A stretch of 57,789 nucleotides of DNA from CAZCQG01 sp964500775 (GCA_964500775.1 CAZCQG010000011.1:1-57789), one strand, 5' to 3'; shown: positions 15,247-24,007, counted from the stretch's first letter. Notes: generated by a model from the letters alone, not told the origin. Translations and numbers: made by a program.

Positions 15247-17792
15247 TTAACTAGAGAGAGTTTTGTAATCTTACTTACCGAGGAGAGCATCGCTTGGTAG
15301 TTTAGCGTCAGCTGAGAAAACTTCATAGTAGTTTCGGCTACGTCCGCGTCTAATACATAGGATCTAAGGGTCTTTACCTGCATTACGAGTGCTTCGTTTT
15401 TCTCCAATGCATACGAAAATGCATTTCCCTGCGCACCGTTTTTCGCATGAATTTTATTGATATGGTTTTGGAGATGGTCAATAATTTCTAGCGAGTTTTG
15501 AATCCCGGTATTTCGCGTAAAATAATCAAAATCGCCGTCGGCATTAAAGCCATCCGGTCTGTAGATATTATTTCTTACAGCGGTAATGATATTGTCGATA
15601 GTGGTAAAAAAATCTACATGCGGGTCGTCAATGGTCAGAGCGTTATTGGCGTTAAAAGTGAGACCGGGTCTGTGCCTGTTGGCGGTATCAAACATTGAAG
15701 TGTTTTCGTCATATATAGAAAATTCGAGTTTTGTCGAGGAGTTTTTGAGATCCTTTATCGTTATCGTTCCGTTGTAGTCCAACTTGACATCTACCAAATA
15801 TTGCGCCGCGGTCAATGCGCTCTCATACGCCGCTTTTCCGACAGCATTTAATCCGTTTCCGGGGAGACTTCCGGGGTTGAGCGTCGAAAATGTCGTGGCA
15901 ATAGAGATCACGTCATTGAGTTGTTTATAGGTCATATCATCTGCAGTCGCTGCACTGATCGGGTCATCTAGCGGGTTGTAGATGGTGTATGGACCGTAAG
16001 AAGTCCCCGTGCTTTTTTCGACTATTTCAAACTCGCTGCCGTTGGGTAACGTGTTTGAGAAATTTACATTCACTATATACTCTACCCCTTTTGTGTCGGT
16101 AACCTCCATTTTGTAGGTTTGACCGTCTAGCGAAGTGCCGGCGACTTCGGAGAGCTTAGTGCTTGCTGTGGCGTAGTTGCTATTGGATTTTACGACCTGC
16201 GGAACGTTTGAGGTGAGATACGAACCGTTTTTTTGGAATCGAACTTTATCGTATTCGACGGTGTAATCGTTTGAAAAAGCATCTCCGCCTACGCTTTCCA
16301 TCGTAAAAGAGAAACTACTCGGACCGTCATACGGGGGCTCGAATTGTTCATTTGTGAGATTCTGAACATTTGTGTCAAAAAATACCAACTTTCCGTTTAC
16401 AAGGTCTACGTCAATATCATTTCCCGTGCCGTCGCTGCTGTATGCGGTTTTAAGCGCCCCCATCAAATCTTCTATCGTACTGCTCATAGTTAGTCCGAGA
16501 TCTGAAACTAAACTAAGTGGACCTACCGCACTTCCTGCGCTCCCGTCGCTATTGTTTATTTTATTCCCGCCGAAAGTCAAATCGGTGATGTTTGCGCCAA
16601 GGACATCGCTTAGCGTATCAAGCGGCTTGGCGACGGAGTTGTCCCCTTTCTTGAGGGTCGTAGCTAGGGTGTGAATCCTGTGGTCGTAGTTATCTTGGAG
16701 TGTAGAAACGGAATCAGAGACCTTTTCGGCATAAAAGTTTCCTTTGATATACTCGGTTACGTGCGCGCCGTTTGACAATAGCTCATCGGTATTCGTAACA
16801 TCCCCCTTTGCACCGCTAGCAGAGATCATATGAAAATCCAAGTTGCTACTTCCCACTCTCAAATCGGTTATTTCGATTTGACCCCAAGCATTAAGACTGA
16901 CATCTACCACCTTGCTTATCGCGGTGTTTCCGTATTCTTTTCCTATTCTATCCAAGAGGTCTCTTACGGTGGCGGCATTGTCTTTGTTGGTATAGTTGAT
17001 GTCAAATTCAAATTTGCTAGAAAAAGTTGTCCCATCAGGCTTTCTGCCGCGTAAATAGAAATACTCCGTTTCGTTATCGGTCGTGTTATCGTTGCTATCA
17101 CCCAAATAGGCTCTTAGGGTATCGGTTTCGGTGATAAAAACTTCCTTGGATATTTCTCCTTTGTTCTCTTTGGTCATTATCTCGGGATGTAATGATTCTT
17201 GGTTGAGTTTTTTGATATTTGTCGTCACTTTTCTAGAGACATCGCTATCTTTACCGTAGAACATCTCTTGACCCGTAATATTATATGTCAATAGATTGTT
17301 TGTGCTCACCAAGCCTTGCATACTTTGGTTGTTGCCGTAGTATTTGCCGTCGTTTCCGATAGGAGCCGTATTTACAGCGGTACCCGAGAAAATATACTCC
17401 CCTCCTATGGATGTGTTTGCGAGTGCAATGAAGTGATTTTTCATCGCTTCCATATCATCTGCAAGTGCCGCCAAGCTCTCATCAGAGTGTATCTCGTTTC
17501 CTGCTTGCACAAGTTTTTGCTTGAAGTTGTCTAGGGTAGTAGAGAATTGACTTAGGGTCGTGTCGGTATTGTCGGAGAATTTTTTTGCTCTGTCGCTGAC
17601 ATCTATGCCTTGTTGGAGCGTAAGCTCTTCGTAGTCAAGTCGTAATGTCTCTACAAACGTGGAGCTCCCTTCGTAGCCGTATTGGATTTTTTTACCGGAT
17701 GAAAGTTGCTTTGTGATGTCGGTAAGATTATTTTGGGTTTGTTGCTGGCTTACCTGCATATTTTGATATACCGTCTGAAATCCTATTCTCAT
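15237..17792 (-). CDS. flgL: Flagellar hook-associated protein FlgL (HAP3)
   Basis: FlgL forms the hook-filament junction. The protein is ~851 residues, far longer than enteric FlgL (~310) but like the long FlgL of Campylobacter; the extra length is a large central Ser/Thr/Asn-rich insert. The conserved flagellin-like ends are visible: MRIGFQTVYQNMQVSQQQTQ with LSSGKKI at the N-terminus and AETTMKFSQLTLNYQAMLSS near the C-terminus. The open frame reaches a TTG at 17804, but the ATG at 17792 has a GGGGA site 6 nt upstream and gives the typical MRI start. A sigma54-type promoter precedes it. Confidence 0.92.
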   Translation of the reverse strand: MRIGFQTVYQNMQVSQQQTQNNLTDITKQLSSGKKIQYGYEGSSTFVETLRLDYEELTLQQGIDVSDRAKKFSDNTDTTLSQFSTTLDNFKQKLVQAGNEIHSDESLAALADDMEAMKNHFIALANTSIGGEYIFSGTAVNTAPIGNDGKYYGNNQSMQGLVSTNNLLTYNITGQEMFYGKDSDVSRKVTTNIKKLNQESLHPEIMTKENKGEISKEVFITETDTLRAYLGDSNDNTTDNETEYFYLRGRKPDGTTFSSKFEFDINYTNKDNAATVRDLLDRIGKEYGNTAISKVVDVSLNAWGQIEITDLRVGSSNLDFHMISASGAKGDVTNTDELLSNGAHVTEYIKGNFYAEKVSDSVSTLQDNYDHRIHTLATTLKKGDNSVAKPLDTLSDVLGANITDLTFGGNKINNSDGSAGSAVGPLSLVSDLGLTMSSTIEDLMGALKTAYSSDGTGNDIDVDLVNGKLVFFDTNVQNLTNEQFEPPYDGPSSFSFTMESVGGDAFSNDYTVEYDKVRFQKNGSYLTSNVPQVVKSNSNYATASTKLSEVAGTSLDGQTYKMEVTDTKGVEYIVNVNFSNTLPNGSEFEIVEKSTGTSYGPYTIYNPLDDPISAATADDMTYKQLNDVISIATTFSTLNPGSLPGNGLNAVGKAAYESALTAAQYLVDVKLDYNGTITIKDLKNSSTKLEFSIYDENTSMFDTANRHRPGLTFNANNALTIDDPHVDFFTTIDNIITAVRNNIYRPDGFNADGDFDYFTRNTGIQNSLEIIDHLQNHINKIHAKNGAQGNAFSYALEKNEALVMQVKTLRSYVLDADVAETTMKFSQLTLNYQAMLSSVSKITKLSLVNYI

Positions 17793-17827
17793 TGTATTCC
17801 CCAAACATTAATAAATATATTTTATAC

Positions 17828-17845
17828 AAGCAATTACAATTCCTT
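17828..17845 (-). promoter_or_regulatory. Sigma54 (RpoN) promoter of flgL
   Basis: On the minus strand AAGGAATTGTAATTGCTT has the invariant GG-N10-GC spacing and fits the Campylobacter RpoN consensus TTGGAA-N6-TTGCTT at nearly all positions. The GC lies about 36 nt before the flgL ATG, leaving room for a start point and a GGGGA ribosome site. RpoN control of late hook genes is established in Campylobacter and Helicobacter. Confidence 0.72.
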
Positions 17846-17900
17846 GAAATTACCCTCAGTGCTATTGTTTTTTCCAAAAAAAAATAGTAGCATCTTCTTT

Positions 17901-17909
17901 TATGCTAAT
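17901..17909 (+). promoter_or_regulatory. Possible -10 element of hup
   Basis: TATGCTAAT lies 26 nt before the hup start, downstream of a T-rich stretch that could replace a -35 as in Campylobacterota promoters. A GAGGAAAAGAG ribosome site follows. The match is modest. Confidence 0.35.
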
Positions 17910-17935
17910 TAAATCGGCATTTATGAGGAAAAGAG

Positions 17936-18214
17936 ATGAAAAAAGCGGAATTTATCAATAAAGTAGCGGCGAAGTCGGGACTTCCTAAAAAAGAGTGCGA
18001 TTTGGCGCTAGAAGCGATACTCTCGACAATCACCGAAGCACTAAGAGCAGGTGAAGGGGTGAATTTTATCGGCTTTGGAAGTTTTACTACCGTCAAAAGA
18101 TCTGCTAGAAAAGCGATTATGCCCGGTTTGGAAAATGCGGTTATGGTTCCTGAAAGTAGAAGCGTCCGTTTTAAAACGGGAAAACTTTTAAAAAAGGCTA
18201 TCAAAAGCAAATAG
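17936..18214 (+). CDS. hup: DNA-binding protein HU
   Basis: This is the small histone-like nucleoid protein HU. The 92-residue sequence has the family features: MKKAEFINKVAAKSGLPKKE at the N-terminus (dimerisation helices), GVNFIGFGSFTTVKR at the hinge (canonical GFGTF-like), and VRFKTGKLLKKAI at the end. The DNA-binding arm between residues ~57 and 77 reads SARKAIMPGLENAVMVPESR and is less Arg/Pro-rich than in E. coli HU (RNPxTG is not conserved), so bending behaviour may differ. It is monocistronic, divergent from flgL and convergent with the small exported protein gene. Confidence 0.93.
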   Translation: MKKAEFINKVAAKSGLPKKECDLALEAILSTITEALRAGEGVNFIGFGSFTTVKRSARKAIMPGLENAVMVPESRSVRFKTGKLLKKAIKSK

Positions 18215-18240
18215 CGATAGAGCCTAACGCAACTCTATCG
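18215..18240. terminator. Hairpin between convergent hup and small exported protein gene
   Basis: CGATAGAG and CTCTATCG form a perfect 8-bp inverted repeat with a 10-nt loop, starting at the hup stop and covering the last codons and stop of the opposing gene. No strong T-run follows on either strand, so this is a possible bidirectional terminator only. Confidence 0.4.
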
Positions 18241-18523
18241 TTTGCTCATTCATTTCGTAGATGACTTTTGATTGGTTGTTTTTTTGTTTTTTCGCTAATG
18301 CTTTGGGTGCGGCACTTTTGTCGTTTTTACTATTGAGTATGGTGTTGTTTTTTGCATCGACGATAAAGATTTTTGCCCCGCTGCTTTTGTGTTCTTGCAA
18401 TATTTTCTTATCCAAAGCGTTGAGTCTAAAGTCTCTATTTGCAGAGCCGCCTTCGGGCCAAACGTAATTGTCCGCCAAAAGGGGCAAAGCGGCACAGAAA
18501 ATAAATACTATGGCGTACTTCAT
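18224..18523 (-). CDS. Small exported hypothetical protein, 99 aa
   Basis: I do not recognise a family. The N-terminus MKYAIVFIFCAALPLLADNYVW is a signal peptide with probable cleavage after LLA; the mature part is basic and lysine-rich (KALAKKQKNNQSK) with no cysteines. An upstream in-frame ATG (18532) sits directly on the GGAG, so the second ATG at 18523, 9 nt from the AGGAG, is the better start. It is a lone gene between hup and ridA. Confidence 0.68.
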   Translation of the reverse strand: MKYAIVFIFCAALPLLADNYVWPEGGSANRDFRLNALDKKILQEHKSSGAKIFIVDAKNNTILNSKNDKSAAPKALAKKQKNNQSKVIYEMNEQTIELR

Positions 18524-18664
18524 TGTCTGCATCTCCTCATTTGCGAAATCAAACGAAGTAAAAAACTGCCTTGGAGCGTTTGTAATCCCATCGACACTTT
18601 AGCCGACCTATTGTTTTGTAGATACATCATATCTCCTTTCAAGTGAAATAAACCATAGACTGTT

Positions 18665-18670
18665 TACAAT
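18665..18670 (+). promoter_or_regulatory. Possible -10 element of ridA
   Basis: TACAAT (within TGTTTACAAT) lies 26 nt before the ridA ATG, followed by a GGAG ribosome site. No -35 is evident. The rest of 18533-18692 holds nothing I can name. Confidence 0.35.
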
Positions 18671-18695
18671 ATCGACAAAAAACTCGGAGTCTTTG

Positions 18696-19067
18696 ATGCA
18701 ATTTATACAAACAGATAAAGCACCCCAAGCCATAGGTCCGTATTCTCAGGCGGTTAAGGTCGGAGATTTACTTTTTACTTCAGGTCAAATAGCGCTTACT
18801 CCCGAAGGGGCATTCTTGGATGGCGACGTAAAAGCCCAAAGCGTTCAGGTGCTCAAGAATCTAAGAAATGTCATAGAGGCAGGCGGCGGAACAATGGAGA
18901 ATGTCGTGAAAACAACGATTTTTTTGGCGAATATGGATGATTTTGCCGAAGTGAATAAAATCTATGAAGAGGCATTCGGGACGCATAAGCCCGCAAGAAG
19001 CACGGTAGCGGTAAAAACGCTACCGAAAAATGCCCTTATTGAAATAGAGGCGATAGTAAAAATTTAG
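18696..19067 (+). CDS. ridA: RidA family 2-iminobutanoate/2-iminopropanoate deaminase
   Basis: RidA hydrolyses reactive enamine/imine intermediates made by PLP enzymes such as threonine dehydratase. The 123-residue protein has the signature AIGPYSQAVKVGDLLFTSGQIAL at the N-terminus (AIGPYSQA landmark), the active-site arginine in KPARSTVAVKTLPKNA, and the closing LIEIEAIV. The frame extends to a TTG at 18693, but the ATG at 18696 has GGAG 6 nt upstream and gives the usual start. It stands alone ahead of rplU. Confidence 0.95.
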   Translation: MQFIQTDKAPQAIGPYSQAVKVGDLLFTSGQIALTPEGAFLDGDVKAQSVQVLKNLRNVIEAGGGTMENVVKTTIFLANMDDFAEVNKIYEEAFGTHKPARSTVAVKTLPKNALIEIEAIVKI

Positions 19068-19100
19068 AATATTATTAAACTTAATTTAAATTAATTTAGG

Positions 19101-19106
19101 TATAAT
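19101..19106 (+). promoter_or_regulatory. -10 element of the rplU operon
   Basis: TATAAT preceded by a TTAATTT-rich stretch with no -35 is the usual Campylobacterota sigma70 promoter form. It lies 57 nt before rplU. Confidence 0.6.
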
Positions 19107-19163
19107 TCGCACTCTTAAAAAATGAAGTGACTTTTTATCGCATATAGAAAGAAGGAAAAAATT

Positions 19164-19475
19164 ATGTACGCAATCGTAAAAAACGGCGGAAAACAATACA
19201 AGGTACAAGAAGGCGACATCGTACTTTTTGACAAAATGGGATTGGAATCCAAAGCAAACGTAGAATTAGGTGAAGTTTTGGCGGTATGTGACGCTAAAGG
19301 TCTAAAAGTTGGAAACCCGACACTTGCCGGCGCTAAAGTTGAAGGTGAGGTGATCAATGAAGGTAAGGAGAAAAAAGTCCTTATCTATAAAAAAAGAAGA
19401 AGAAAAGACTCAAAACTAAAAAAAGGTTTTAGAAGAGAGTTTACCAGAGTTAAAATCACTAAGATAGCAGCGTAA
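19164..19475 (+). CDS. rplU: 50S ribosomal protein L21
   Basis: This is a large-subunit ribosomal protein that binds 23S rRNA near L20. The 103-residue sequence starts MYAIVKNGGKQYKVQEGD and contains the L21 signature KKRRRKDSKLKKGFRREFTRVKI (landmark KKGFRREFT). GAAGGA lies 7 nt before the ATG. rpmA follows after 10 nt, the standard pairing. Confidence 0.98.
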   Translation: MYAIVKNGGKQYKVQEGDIVLFDKMGLESKANVELGEVLAVCDAKGLKVGNPTLAGAKVEGEVINEGKEKKVLIYKKRRRKDSKLKKGFRREFTRVKITKIAA

Positions 19476-19485
19476 GGAGTAAAAA

Positions 19486-19743
19486 ATGGCTCACAAGAAA
19501 GGTCAAGGTAGTACCCAAAATAACAGAGATTCAGCCGGTAGACGTTTAGGCGTAAAAAAATTCGGCGGTCAATTCGTAAGAGCTGGGAATATAGTCATCA
19601 GACAAAGAGGGACAAAAGTGCATCCGGGAAGTAATGTCGGTCTAGGAAAAGATCATACGATATATGCTTTAGTTGACGGTATTGTTAAGTTCGAAAGAAA
19701 AGACAAGACAAGAAACAAAGTATCCGTTTATCCAGCCGCTTAA
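19486..19743 (+). CDS. rpmA: 50S ribosomal protein L27
   Basis: L27 reaches the peptidyl-transferase centre with its N-terminal tail. The 85-residue protein begins MAHKKGQGSTQNNRDSAGRR with no N-terminal extension of the type cleaved in Firmicutes, and has RQRGTKVHPGSNVGLGKDHT. It is followed by a clear hairpin terminator, although obgE starts only ~30 nt beyond that. Confidence 0.98.
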   Translation: MAHKKGQGSTQNNRDSAGRRLGVKKFGGQFVRAGNIVIRQRGTKVHPGSNVGLGKDHTIYALVDGIVKFERKDKTRNKVSVYPAA

Positions 19744-19771
19744 TCTATTTTCCCTAAAAATACTTATTTAT

Positions 19772-19791
19772 GCACCCGAAACTTCGGGTGC
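19772..19791 (+). terminator. Rho-independent terminator after rpmA
   Basis: GCACCCGA and TCGGGTGC form a GC-rich 8-bp stem (extendable to 9) with an AACT loop, followed by CCTTCTTTTAT. It separates the ribosomal pair from obgE and probably attenuates rather than ends read-through, because no separate promoter is evident in the 28 nt before obgE. Confidence 0.8.
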
Positions 19792-19819
19792 CCTTCTTTT
19801 ATAACTCAAAGGTAATTTA

Positions 19820-20899
19820 ATGTTTGTCGATAGTGTAGAACTCACCGTATCAGCAGGTAAAGGGGGTCCGGGCGCCACCTCGTTTAGACGTGAAAAGTTT
19901 GTTCTCAAGGGTGGACCCGACGGAGGTGACGGCGGTAATGGAGGCAGTATCTATTTTCAAATAGACAAAAATTGCGATACCCTCTCTGCTTTTAAAGGGA
20001 AAAAACTTCTCAAGGCAAAAAACGGATTGCCCGGAGAAGGCAAAAAGAAGCACGGGAAAAAAGGGGAAGATCTTATCTTGGATGTCCCTCCCGGAACACA
20101 GATATTTGATGCGCACACCGATGAGTTGCTTATGGATATGACCGAAGAAGAAGGCAAAGTCCTTTTTTTAGAAGGCGGCAAGGGAGGGCTAGGAAACTGG
20201 CATTTCCGATCTTCAACCAACCAAAGACCGACTTACGCGCAGCAAGGAATCACCGGCGAGCAAAAAGAGATACGACTTGAGCTAAAACTCATCGCCGACG
20301 TAGGATTGGTAGGCTTCCCGAACGTAGGCAAGTCTACACTCGTGAGCACTCTCTCAAACGCGAAACCCGAGATCGCCAACTACGAGTTTACCACTCTAAT
20401 ACCTTCTCTCGGGGTTGTTGATATTGATTATAATAAAAGTTTTGTCGTCGCGGATATTCCGGGAATTATTTCGGGTGCGAGTGAGGGGAAAGGGCTCGGA
20501 ATCGAGTTTTTGCGCCATATTGAACGGACGAAAACACTACTATATATGATTGATGTAGCAAATTATCGGGATATGTATGAGCAATTTGAAACCTTACGTT
20601 ACGAATTAAAAAATTACAGTGAAGTGTTGTATGCTAAAAATTGTGCTATTGCTATAACTAGATGTGATGCTTTAGAAGCGAGCGAGTGCGCGTTAAAAGT
20701 AGGTGAGTTTATAGCAAAGCTTATCGGCGAAAAAGCGGTGAGAAAATACGAGAATGACATAAGCGATACTTTGCCTTATTTTCTTTCGGGGGAAGGCGGG
20801 AGTACTAGCGTGGAGTTTATTTTGCCTATTTCTTCCGTCAGCGGATTAAATATCAAACCGTTAAAATTTAGATTATACGATCTTACAAAGTTGGAGTAA
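19820..20899 (+). CDS. obgE: GTPase ObgE/CgtA
   Basis: This is the 50S-subunit assembly and stress GTPase. The 359-residue protein has the glycine-rich Obg fold (residues 1-157, GGDGGNGGSI), a P-loop GFPNVGKST (165-173), switch II DIPG (212-215), and the usual domain order without a long C-terminal tail. The G4 motif is T280-R281-C282-D283 (AITRCDAL) where most family members have NKxD or TKxD, which is unusual and could alter guanine specificity. It is followed by proB after 2 nt. Confidence 0.95.
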   Translation: MFVDSVELTVSAGKGGPGATSFRREKFVLKGGPDGGDGGNGGSIYFQIDKNCDTLSAFKGKKLLKAKNGLPGEGKKKHGKKGEDLILDVPPGTQIFDAHTDELLMDMTEEEGKVLFLEGGKGGLGNWHFRSSTNQRPTYAQQGITGEQKEIRLELKLIADVGLVGFPNVGKSTLVSTLSNAKPEIANYEFTTLIPSLGVVDIDYNKSFVVADIPGIISGASEGKGLGIEFLRHIERTKTLLYMIDVANYRDMYEQFETLRYELKNYSEVLYAKNCAIAITRCDALEASECALKVGEFIAKLIGEKAVRKYENDISDTLPYFLSGEGGSTSVEFILPISSVSGLNIKPLKFRLYDLTKLE

Positions 20900-20901
20900 G
20901 C

Positions 20902-21675
20902 GTGAAAAGAATCGTCTTAAAGGTCGGAAGTGCGGTTTTGACCGAACAAAACAGACTAGCTAAAGAGCGTATGCAAAACTTAGTGGAGTTTATAGCCGAA
21001 CTTAAAAGAAGGTATGAAGTCATCCTCGTCTCTTCAGGTGCGGTTGCTGCCGGTTATACAGAGTTAAAGCTCGACAAGAAAGAGCTAAAAAACAAGCAAG
21101 TACTTGCCGCGGTAGGGCAGCCGCTACTTATGAACACTTATCAAAAGAAATTTCAAAAATATGAGATTCTCACTTCGCAGCTTTTGCTTACGGCGGATGA
21201 TTTTGATTCACGCAAACGAACCGCACATGCAAAAAATGCAATCGATACAATGCTTTTACACGGAGTGTTGCCCATCATCAACGAAAACGACGTTACGGCG
21301 ACGGAGGAGTTGGTTTTCGGTGATAACGATAGGCTTTCGGCACACGCGGCATACCATTTTGCTGCGGATATGCTTGTGATACTTACCGATATAGACGGCT
21401 ATTATGATCGTAATCCAAGAGAAAATCTCGACGCAAAAATGCTCAAAGTAGTAAAAAGTATTTCACAAGAAGAGTTAAGTGCGGTGGCTTCGCCGAATAA
21501 CTCGTTTGCGACGGGCGGGATCGTCACAAAATTAATGGCGGCCGATTTTTTGCTTCAAAAGGGGATACCTACCTATCTCTCAAGCGGCTTTGAGCTACGT
21601 TTCGCGAAGGAATATCTCATAGACGGGGTGCATAATTCCGGAACTCTGTTTACATCGGAGGAGACAGAGCGGTAA
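20902..21675 (+). CDS. proB: Glutamate 5-kinase (short form, no PUA domain)
   Basis: ProB phosphorylates glutamate in the first step of proline synthesis. The 257-residue protein consists only of the amino-acid kinase domain: RIVLKVGSAVLTE, VSSGAVAAGY, INENDVTATEEL, FGDNDRLSAH and the GTGG-like ATGGIVTKLMAA segment. E. coli ProB carries an extra C-terminal PUA domain (367 residues); its absence is usual in Campylobacterota. Start is GTG, 2 nt after the obgE stop, and the last base overlaps the fmt ATG. Confidence 0.95.
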   Translation: MKRIVLKVGSAVLTEQNRLAKERMQNLVEFIAELKRRYEVILVSSGAVAAGYTELKLDKKELKNKQVLAAVGQPLLMNTYQKKFQKYEILTSQLLLTADDFDSRKRTAHAKNAIDTMLLHGVLPIINENDVTATEELVFGDNDRLSAHAAYHFAADMLVILTDIDGYYDRNPRENLDAKMLKVVKSISQEELSAVASPNNSFATGGIVTKLMAADFLLQKGIPTYLSSGFELRFAKEYLIDGVHNSGTLFTSEETER

Positions 21676-22586
21676 TGCGAATCGTCTTCATGGGTACGCC
21701 GGACTATGCTACCGCAATATTAAAAGAGATACTTGATGCCAAAATAGAAGTAGCGGCACTTGTTACTATGCCTGATAAGCCCGTTGGACGTAAAATGGAA
21801 ATAAAGCCCCCGCATATAAAAGAATATGTTTTGCAAAGAGGATGTGACTTTCCGATTTTTCAACCGCATACTCTAAAGGATGTAGCCTTTCAAGAGCGTA
21901 TCAAGGAGATAGATCCGGATTTTTTGGTCGTAGCGGCTTATGGCAAGATTCTTCCAAAAGAGATATTGGATATTGCTACCCCTATCAACCTACATGCTTC
22001 GATTCTCCCGCAATATAGAGGTGCAAGCCCTATTCAAGAGAGCATTTTAAACAAAGATGAATTTTTCGGGATCACGGCAATGCGTATGGATGTCGGACTT
22101 GATACGGGTGAAATACTCGGCACGAGGTATATAAAAAACAAGTCACAAAGGATTGATGTTATTTGGGAGACCTTAAGCATTGAAGCCGGAAAACTGGCGG
22201 TGAAGATATTAAATAATTATGAAAACCTCAAGGCGTTGCCGCAAAATGACTGCAATGGAAGTTACTGTAAAAAAATAGATAAAAAAGCGGGAGAGGTCAA
22301 CTTAGATTCCGCGATGAATCTTTATACGAAATACCTTGCATATAGCGGTTGGCCGGGGGTGTTTTTTAGCGACGGTACAAAGCTAAAAGAAGTAACTTTA
22401 CTTGATTCTTTTGCCAAGGCAAACAATATCGGCGAAATAGTCTCCGTGCAAAAAGGGAGTTTTGACCTTGCTTGCGCGCAAGGCATAGTGAGAATCCACA
22501 AAATACAACCGCAATCAAAGAATGAAATGGATGGAGAAAGTTACCTAAGAGGAAGGAGACTCGGGCTTGGAGACACTCTTTTTTGA
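21675..22586 (+). CDS. fmt: Methionyl-tRNA formyltransferase
   Basis: Fmt formylates initiator Met-tRNA using 10-formyl-THF. The 303-residue protein has the N-terminal Rossmann domain (MRIVFMGTPDYATAIL), the formyl-transfer active site around INLHASILPQYRGASPIQ (Asn-His-Asp triad: N, H and the later D in GLDTGEIL), and a C-terminal OB-like domain. It overlaps proB by 1 nt and birA by 20 nt. Confidence 0.96.
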   Translation: MRIVFMGTPDYATAILKEILDAKIEVAALVTMPDKPVGRKMEIKPPHIKEYVLQRGCDFPIFQPHTLKDVAFQERIKEIDPDFLVVAAYGKILPKEILDIATPINLHASILPQYRGASPIQESILNKDEFFGITAMRMDVGLDTGEILGTRYIKNKSQRIDVIWETLSIEAGKLAVKILNNYENLKALPQNDCNGSYCKKIDKKAGEVNLDSAMNLYTKYLAYSGWPGVFFSDGTKLKEVTLLDSFAKANNIGEIVSVQKGSFDLACAQGIVRIHKIQPQSKNEMDGESYLRGRRLGLGDTLF

Positions 22587-23202
22587 CGAGCTTGATTCTA
22601 CGCAAATCTTTTTAACGGAGAATCTCAAAAAAGGAAAACTCAAACTCCCCGTTGCCGTCGTCGCAAAAAAACAAACAAACGGAATCGGCAGCAGGGGCAA
22701 TGTTTGGGAGGGCAACGAAGGCTCACTTTATCTCTCTTTTGCAATACGTCACAGCGACTTCCCTGATGATTTACCCATACCGTCTGTTTCGATTTATGTC
22801 GGTATGCATATTATCGAAGTGCTTAGAAATTACGGTTCGAAAGCTTTTTTAAAATGGCCCAACGATATTTACGTAAGCGATCGTAAGGTAGGTGGAATTA
22901 TTACAACAAAATTTAGCGATACAATCGTATGCGGAGTCGGAATAAACAGGAATCTAAAAACCGAAGAGTACGGCAATCTCGATATAAAAACACCCAATAT
23001 ACAACTTATCGACGCACTCTTTTTTGCGCTGGAAAAGAAAGAGAGTTGGAAGCAAATTTTTAGTTACTATGAGGTAGAATTTTGCAAAAGTAAAATGTTT
23101 TCCGCAAGTTTTTTTGGAGAGAGGCGCTCACTCGGCGATGCCGTGTTGTGTCCCGATGGCTCTATAGCACTTGAGGGAAAAAAATATTACAGTCTAAGAT
23201 AG
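22567..23202 (+). CDS. birA: Biotin-[acetyl-CoA-carboxylase] ligase, monofunctional
   Basis: This enzyme attaches biotin to the biotin carboxyl carrier protein. The 211-residue protein consists only of the catalytic domain, without the DNA-binding domain of bifunctional BirA, so it should not regulate bio genes. Visible motifs are TNGIGSRGNVW (the GRGRxGR-like biotinyl-AMP loop), LKWPNDIYV and KVGGIITT. The start is TTG inside the fmt end; no better start is available because family members begin just before the DSTQ motif, seen here at residues 10-13. Confidence 0.88.
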   Translation: METLFFDELDSTQIFLTENLKKGKLKLPVAVVAKKQTNGIGSRGNVWEGNEGSLYLSFAIRHSDFPDDLPIPSVSIYVGMHIIEVLRNYGSKAFLKWPNDIYVSDRKVGGIITTKFSDTIVCGVGINRNLKTEEYGNLDIKTPNIQLIDALFFALEKKESWKQIFSYYEVEFCKSKMFSASFFGERRSLGDAVLCPDGSIALEGKKYYSLR

Positions 23203-23218
23203 ATAAGGCGGCTAGAAT

Positions 23219-24007
23219 ATGGTAGAGATTATTACTATTGCAAATCAAAAAGGTGGTGTCGGCAAGACGACCACGGCTGTCAATCTAGCGGCATCGTTGG
23301 CTGCCGCGGAAAAAAAAGTTCTACTTGTCGATGCCGACCCCCAAGCGAATGCTACGACTAGTCTTGGATTGCATAGAAACGACATAGAGTTCAATTTGTA
23401 TCACGTCCTCATAGGGACGAAACGACTTTCGCAAATCATACAAAAAACCTCAATACCAACCCTATATCTTGCCCCGTCAAATATCGGTCTTGTAGGTATC
23501 GAAAAAGAGTTTTACGGAAAAAAGAAGGTCGGTAGAGAGCTGATACTCAAAAGAAAAATCGAAGAGATAAAAGATAATTACGACTACGTAATCGTCGATT
23601 CGCCTCCTGCGCTTGGACCTATCACGATTAATGCTTTGAGCGCGGCAGATTCGGTAATCATACCTATCCAATGCGAATTTTTTGCACTAGAAGGGTTGGC
23701 GCAGTTATTAAATACGGTTAAGCTCATTAGGCAAACGATAAATCCTTCACTCAAAATAAAAGGTTTTTTGCCCACAATGTTCAGCAATCAAAACAATCTT
23801 TCGAAGCAAGTTTTTGCCGATTTAGCGCAGCATTTTAACGAAAAGCTTTTCAGGGATAAAGATTCCGAGCGCTTTATCGTTGTCCCTAGAAATATAAAAC
23901 TTGCCGAATCTCCGAGTTTCGGAAAGCCTATAATTTTATATGACGTAATGTCCGCGGGTTCCGTCGCATATCAAGATTTGGCAAAAGTGATTTTAGAGGG
24001 CGCATGA
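23219..24007 (+). CDS. parA: Chromosome partitioning ATPase ParA (Soj)
   Basis: ParA moves ParB-parS complexes and so segregates the chromosome origin. The 262-residue protein has the deviant Walker A KGGVGKTTTAVNLAASL (residues 11-18 core), VDADPQANAT, and DYVIVDSPPALGP. It has no N-terminal HTH, as expected for chromosomal Soj. The ATG lies 16 nt after birA, and the end overlaps parB by 4 nt (ATGA). Confidence 0.97.
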   Translation: MVEIITIANQKGGVGKTTTAVNLAASLAAAEKKVLLVDADPQANATTSLGLHRNDIEFNLYHVLIGTKRLSQIIQKTSIPTLYLAPSNIGLVGIEKEFYGKKKVGRELILKRKIEEIKDNYDYVIVDSPPALGPITINALSAADSVIIPIQCEFFALEGLAQLLNTVKLIRQTINPSLKIKGFLPTMFSNQNNLSKQVFADLAQHFNEKLFRDKDSERFIVVPRNIKLAESPSFGKPIILYDVMSAGSVAYQDLAKVILEGA

